DNA of 17,645 nucleotides from Candidatus Hydrogenedentes bacterium CG07_land_8_20_14_0_80_42_17. GTDB lineage: Bacteria > UBA8481. Where the stretch lies: NCBI GenBank assembly GCA_002780065.1, contig PEWQ01000076.1, forward strand, positions 4,101 through 21,745, written 5' to 3'. The notes under the pieces were generated by a model. It made no database searches and had not been told where the DNA came from. It worked only from the letters and a program-made list of their open reading frames with translations. The translations under genes were made by a program, and so were the position numbers. This document shows positions 14,739 to 17,645 of this stretch, piece after piece (the first letter of the stretch is position 1; the number at the start of each line of letters is the position of its first letter).

Positions 14739-17377
14739 TCCCCTTTTTCAGCCCTGTCGGAATCAGTTCCAATAACGCCTTCAATTATCTCTTTGCCGAG
14801 CCGAAGAGGCGACGAAATAATCGAACCCAAAGCGCGTATCTGCCCTCCGATAGAATTGGCTATAACTCTCGATGCAAGCCTTTCCATGATCAAAGAGAAT
14901 TTCGGTTCTTCGAGCGTACCGCTCAGTCTGCCGGTTATCGCCGCGCGGTGTTCTTTGTCGGAGATCAATTCAAGCGCCTGCGCCGCGTTTCTTCCTTCAA
15001 TTTTAATCCGTTCGAGTCCTGGGGCTCTCTCCTTGAATTGTCTTACATCTAAATTCGCTCGAACATCCACAGTTATCGGAGCATTGCGGCCTGCTCCGAT
15101 CGAGCCCTGACAAATAAGAGTAGAGTTTCCCTGATTTAATTCAAACCTTTCGACATGAATCCCATCCGCTTCTGACGTCAACTGAGTTCTCAATTTAAAT
15201 GATTCACCGATCGGCTTGTACCAAGTGTCGCCATAACTCAGAATTGCGCGACCTGCATCAAGCTCAGCATTCACTTTCATCTCTTCATTTCGAGATTCGA
15301 TATCTATCTCGATTCCGCCCTGACCTTCGGCGTCAATAGCGTTTAATAGACTCCAGAGTCGCGAAGCTAAAATAGTTTTTAATCCGTCAAGCCCAGTCGA
15401 CGGATTCGAAAGACTTATTCGATATGCGGCATTGCCGAACTCTCCGTTCAAAGACAGCTTCGTATTCAGAATCCCGAGTTCTCCGTCCTGAATCGTGAAG
15501 GCACTCGAACCAGTCTTCCCGTGAATTCTCAATGATGAGTTCTGTCCTATTCGCTTTGTTCCAACCCCAGCGAAGTCCAGCGAAGTTCCGTCAAGATCGA
15601 GATTAGCAATGATCTCCGCGCCTTCATTGCCACCGGAAGAAACAACCTTGAATGTGCCGCTCGCTTCACCGTCAAAATGAAATCTGCTCGATGGATCCTC
15701 TTTCAAAATAGGAATAAATTTCTTTGCATCTTTCCATTTTATCTTTGGAATAGCTAATGAAATATCGCAACTTTTTTCAGACCATCTTCCGCTTCCTGAA
15801 ATCAAACTTGATGCAAGTCTCAAATTCAAATTTTCGAATTCGAGCGCGCTATCAATAATTTTAATTCTAAAATCGAGATTCGCGCGATCGTTTTTCGGCT
15901 TATTAAAATAATCAGGATAAATTAATTCAGCATTGAGAAGATCAAGTGAACCGTCAACTTCATTCTTTGAAATCTCAGCCTTGCCGGTCAGAGAGCCTTT
16001 CAAAGAGAAAATAGACCTATTGCGAATGAAAGTAAATATGCGCTCTGCATCCTCTCCGCGCAATTCCGTTAGAAGAAGAGCCCATCCGTGATTGAAAGGC
16101 TGGAGAATTCCCTTCGAATTTTCTATCTCGATGTCTATTGAAGAGGGCTTTTGCCCAACAGTTCCGTCTATCTTCAACAGCGATTTTAAATACGGATCCT
16201 TCTCGAGAAAATTTCCGTACAAGGTCTTCGTTTTTGTAAGGTCTATTTCTACTCTGTACTTTTCAAGATTTCTATCAGAGAAGATAGAACACGAGCCTGT
16301 AACCGGGCCTGAAGCAGAAAACGATGGGTCGCACAATAGAAACGAAATATCTTCTGCTTTGCCGTCTTTGGTCATAAAATTCATATTTGTAAAGCGGGCT
16401 TTAGATGTCCTATTTGAAAAACTCCCGTTGCCGGAAATGATCGTATTCTTCCAGAATATTTTTAGGTTTCGAACCTCAGTGACTGTATCTCTAGCTATAG
16501 ATTCTAAAGTGAATCGCGGACTTACTCCGGAAAATTTTGTCTTAGTTATCGTATGTTCTATTTCAGCATCGAGAACTCTCAGATCCGCAGTATGCAAAAT
16601 TGTATCCTGATCGAAATTGAGCCGATACCTTCCATCAATCTTACCCGAATTAATGTTTAGAAAGCCGATGAATTCATAAAATGGTTTTAGAGGGCGAGGG
16701 TCTGCTTCATGAAACTGAATTGTGATTTCAGACTGTCTTGCATTCGGATGAGACTTCATTAAAAAATCAAACGAGCCGAAGCCGACTGCCGGAACTCCGT
16801 TCGCAACAAGAACGTTTCGTATTTCAGAGCCGTCGGAAGTCACAGTCAGCGAAATGTTCGCTTTTTTTAGCGTCAATGATATTCCGCTTTTACCAACTCG
16901 AGAGTCGGAATAATGAATTGTAGCGTTTCGTATTTCAATCGGCATAATAAAAGTCGGATGGTCGTGCCGAGCTGTTTTAGCTTTCCAAAAATCTTCCGTA
17001 TTCCACGGTCTGGTATCAGGCCGTTCATAAAAAACTTCAGGTTTTTCAACTATGATATTGCGCGGCCTGAATCCCGAGGTCTCCCCTCCAGTCATTCCCA
17101 TTGTCAAATAAACCTTATCCGCGTGAAGAAAAATATTTGAAGAGTAGCCAGGCGGATTGTAAACCTTTACATCCTTTAAAGTGACGCGTCCTAAAAGATT
17201 TACTGTTGCTCTTCCTATTTCTACCTTGCGGTCGATCACGGTTTCAAAATAGTCTTTAGCAAGGATTGCAAACTGGTCTGATTCAATTTCATAAAGTGAG
17301 CCGGTCACAACAGCCAGCAAAAGTATCAATCCGCCATAAATTACAATTCTTCGTTTGTTCATGAATTTCATAATCAT
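14735..17377 (-). CDS. AsmA-like envelope protein (bridge-like lipid transfer superfamily)
   Basis: About 880 aa. A single N-terminal membrane helix (RRIVIYGGLILLLAVVTGSLY, about 9-29) anchors a long, almost purely beta periplasmic region, the architecture of AsmA, YhdP and TamB proteins that form lipid-carrying grooves between the membranes. The opening is typical: VNLLGRVTLKDVKVYNPPGYSSNIFLHADKVYLTM followed by GFRPRNIIVEKPEVFYERP. The C-terminal third shows AsmA-type repeats such as AGRAILSYGDTW and GRLSGTLEEPKFSLI. The frame is open back to a GTG at 17404, but that codon lies in a repeat-derived GGAGGCAC, so the ATG cluster at 17377, 17371 and 17362 is preferred; the exact choice is uncertain and none has a clear Shine-Dalgarno. 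It is the first gene of the ancestral operon with the FG-GAP and DUF3160 genes. Which AsmA subfamily it belongs to is not clear. Confidence 0.85.
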   Translation of the reverse strand: MIMKFMNKRRIVIYGGLILLLAVVTGSLYEIESDQFAILAKDYFETVIDRKVEIGRATVNLLGRVTLKDVKVYNPPGYSSNIFLHADKVYLTMGMTGGETSGFRPRNIIVEKPEVFYERPDTRPWNTEDFWKAKTARHDHPTFIMPIEIRNATIHYSDSRVGKSGISLTLKKANISLTVTSDGSEIRNVLVANGVPAVGFGSFDFLMKSHPNARQSEITIQFHEADPRPLKPFYEFIGFLNINSGKIDGRYRLNFDQDTILHTADLRVLDAEIEHTITKTKFSGVSPRFTLESIARDTVTEVRNLKIFWKNTIISGNGSFSNRTSKARFTNMNFMTKDGKAEDISFLLCDPSFSASGPVTGSCSIFSDRNLEKYRVEIDLTKTKTLYGNFLEKDPYLKSLLKIDGTVGQKPSSIDIEIENSKGILQPFNHGWALLLTELRGEDAERIFTFIRNRSIFSLKGSLTGKAEISKNEVDGSLDLLNAELIYPDYFNKPKNDRANLDFRIKIIDSALEFENLNLRLASSLISGSGRWSEKSCDISLAIPKIKWKDAKKFIPILKEDPSSRFHFDGEASGTFKVVSSGGNEGAEIIANLDLDGTSLDFAGVGTKRIGQNSSLRIHGKTGSSAFTIQDGELGILNTKLSLNGEFGNAAYRISLSNPSTGLDGLKTILASRLWSLLNAIDAEGQGGIEIDIESRNEEMKVNAELDAGRAILSYGDTWYKPIGESFKLRTQLTSEADGIHVERFELNQGNSTLICQGSIGAGRNAPITVDVRANLDVRQFKERAPGLERIKIEGRNAAQALELISDKEHRAAITGRLSGTLEEPKFSLIMERLASRVIANSIGGQIRALGSIISSPLRLGKEIIEGVIGTDSDRAEKGE

Positions 17378-17464
17378 AAGCGATAAATGGCTATCTGGAG
17401 GCACATGCGCAACGCATCAATGGGCGCCTTCGCGCGTGCTGGTAAGCATGCAGTGTTTGCACAG

Positions 17465-17528
17465 GCGAGGCGCCTGTGCCTCCAAAGCGAGGCGCCTGTG
17501 CCTCCAGAGCGAGGCGCCTGTGCCTCCA
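17465..17528. repeat. Three GC-rich 20-bp repeats with 22-bp period
   Basis: Three exact copies of GCGAGGCGCCTGTGCCTCCA start at 17465, 17487 and 17509, separated by two variable bases (aa, ga). Each contains the palindrome AGGCGCCT. An inverted partial copy, CTGGAGGCACA at 17395-17405, pairs with TGTGCCTCCAG at 17497-17507. The high GC content contrasts with the AT-rich surroundings and with the adjoining AT-rich repeat, which suggests a dispersed intergenic repeat family. It lies upstream of the AsmA-like operon, where its promoter should be. Confidence 0.9.
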
Positions 17529-17541
17529 TGACGACTCCCGT

Positions 17542-17580
17542 TATATTTGAAATTGCAAATTGGAAAGTGCAAATTGAAAA
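17542..17580 (+). repeat. 39-bp dispersed repeat, inverted copy of 4674-4712
   Basis: Perfect reverse-complement match (39 of 39) to the gap between the Nramp-like gene and mfd, about 12.8 kb away. The match ends at a mismatch on one side (17541) and continues here into the tandem array. Confidence 0.9.
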
Positions 17581-17645
17581 GTGCAAATTGGAAAGTGCAA
17601 ATTGGAAAGTGCAAATTGGAAATTGGAAAGTGCAAATTGAAAATT
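17555..17645 (+). repeat. AT-rich 14-bp tandem array (GCAAATTGGAAAGT), running off the window
   Basis: Units start at 17555, 17569, 17583, 17597, 17611 and 17632. Three are exact GCAAATTGGAAAGT, one has a single A change, the fifth carries a 7-bp internal duplication (AATTGGA), and the last begins to diverge at the window edge. The array continues beyond the sequence supplied. Open frames through it give a repetitive peptide of NLHFPICTFQFA type, which I regard as spurious. Apart from the two arrays, 17405-17645 holds no gene I can support. Confidence 0.92.

Noticed and set aside
17374-17635. Open frames on the minus strand across the repeats (peptides with NLHFPICTFQFA and RHRRLA patterns)
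   Set aside because: They are translations of tandem repeats, overlap each other in two frames, and show no domain; repeats of this kind often leave frames open by chance.

Overview
The window reads as a moderately AT-rich chromosomal stretch from a diderm (Gram-negative-type) bacterium. An AsmA-like envelope protein, two other secreted proteins with clear signal peptides and an LD-carboxypeptidase point to a two-membrane envelope with peptidoglycan. A soluble PknB-type kinase fused to TPRs, a DUF3160 protein, TTG/GTG starts, few clear Shine-Dalgarno sites, and dispersed intergenic repeats resemble uncultured candidate-phylum or FCB/PVC-like genomes. The sequence alone does not let me name a phylum.

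Layout. (1) 1-3056, minus strand: a tight operon of an exported HAD-like protein, a Ser/Thr kinase-TPR protein and an LD-carboxypeptidase (LdcA, S66) that runs off the left edge. (2) 3186-4559, plus: a divergent Nramp-family transporter. (3) 4763-8104, minus: mfd, the transcription-repair coupling factor. (4) 8219-10517, plus: a possible 15-codon leader ORF, a polyprenyl-phosphate-type GT2 glycosyltransferase and a DUF2079 polytopic membrane protein, all with overlapping stop/start codons. (5) 17377-10563, minus: an envelope operon of AsmA-like protein, FG-GAP/VCBS-like secreted protein and DUF3160 secreted protein, interrupted by a class II Fic gene. (6) 17405-17645: an intergenic region filled with two unrelated tandem repeat families.

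The most notable structure is the Fic insertion. A 59-bp imperfect direct repeat (57/59) flanks the Fic gene. It spans the last 17 codons of the FG-GAP gene and the first bases of the DUF3160 gene. Removing one repeat copy plus the Fic cassette (1258 bp) would restore an uninterrupted operon in which the FG-GAP stop overlaps the DUF3160 start as ATGA, just as the AsmA-like stop overlaps the FG-GAP start as GTGA. The cassette carries a seven-copy TGTCACAGT array at the 3' end of the Fic gene and no visible integrase or transposase. It therefore looks like a non-autonomous acquisition of a self-inhibited AMPylation toxin.

Functional reading. The kinase operon joins signalling to peptidoglycan turnover, and its HAD protein carries Asn where the catalytic nucleophile should be. 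The GT2/DUF2079 pair fits synthesis of a lipid-linked sugar followed by its use by a membrane GT-C-like enzyme. The AsmA-like/FG-GAP/DUF3160 operon looks like a cell-envelope module of unknown task. These pathway statements are inferences from family membership and gene order.
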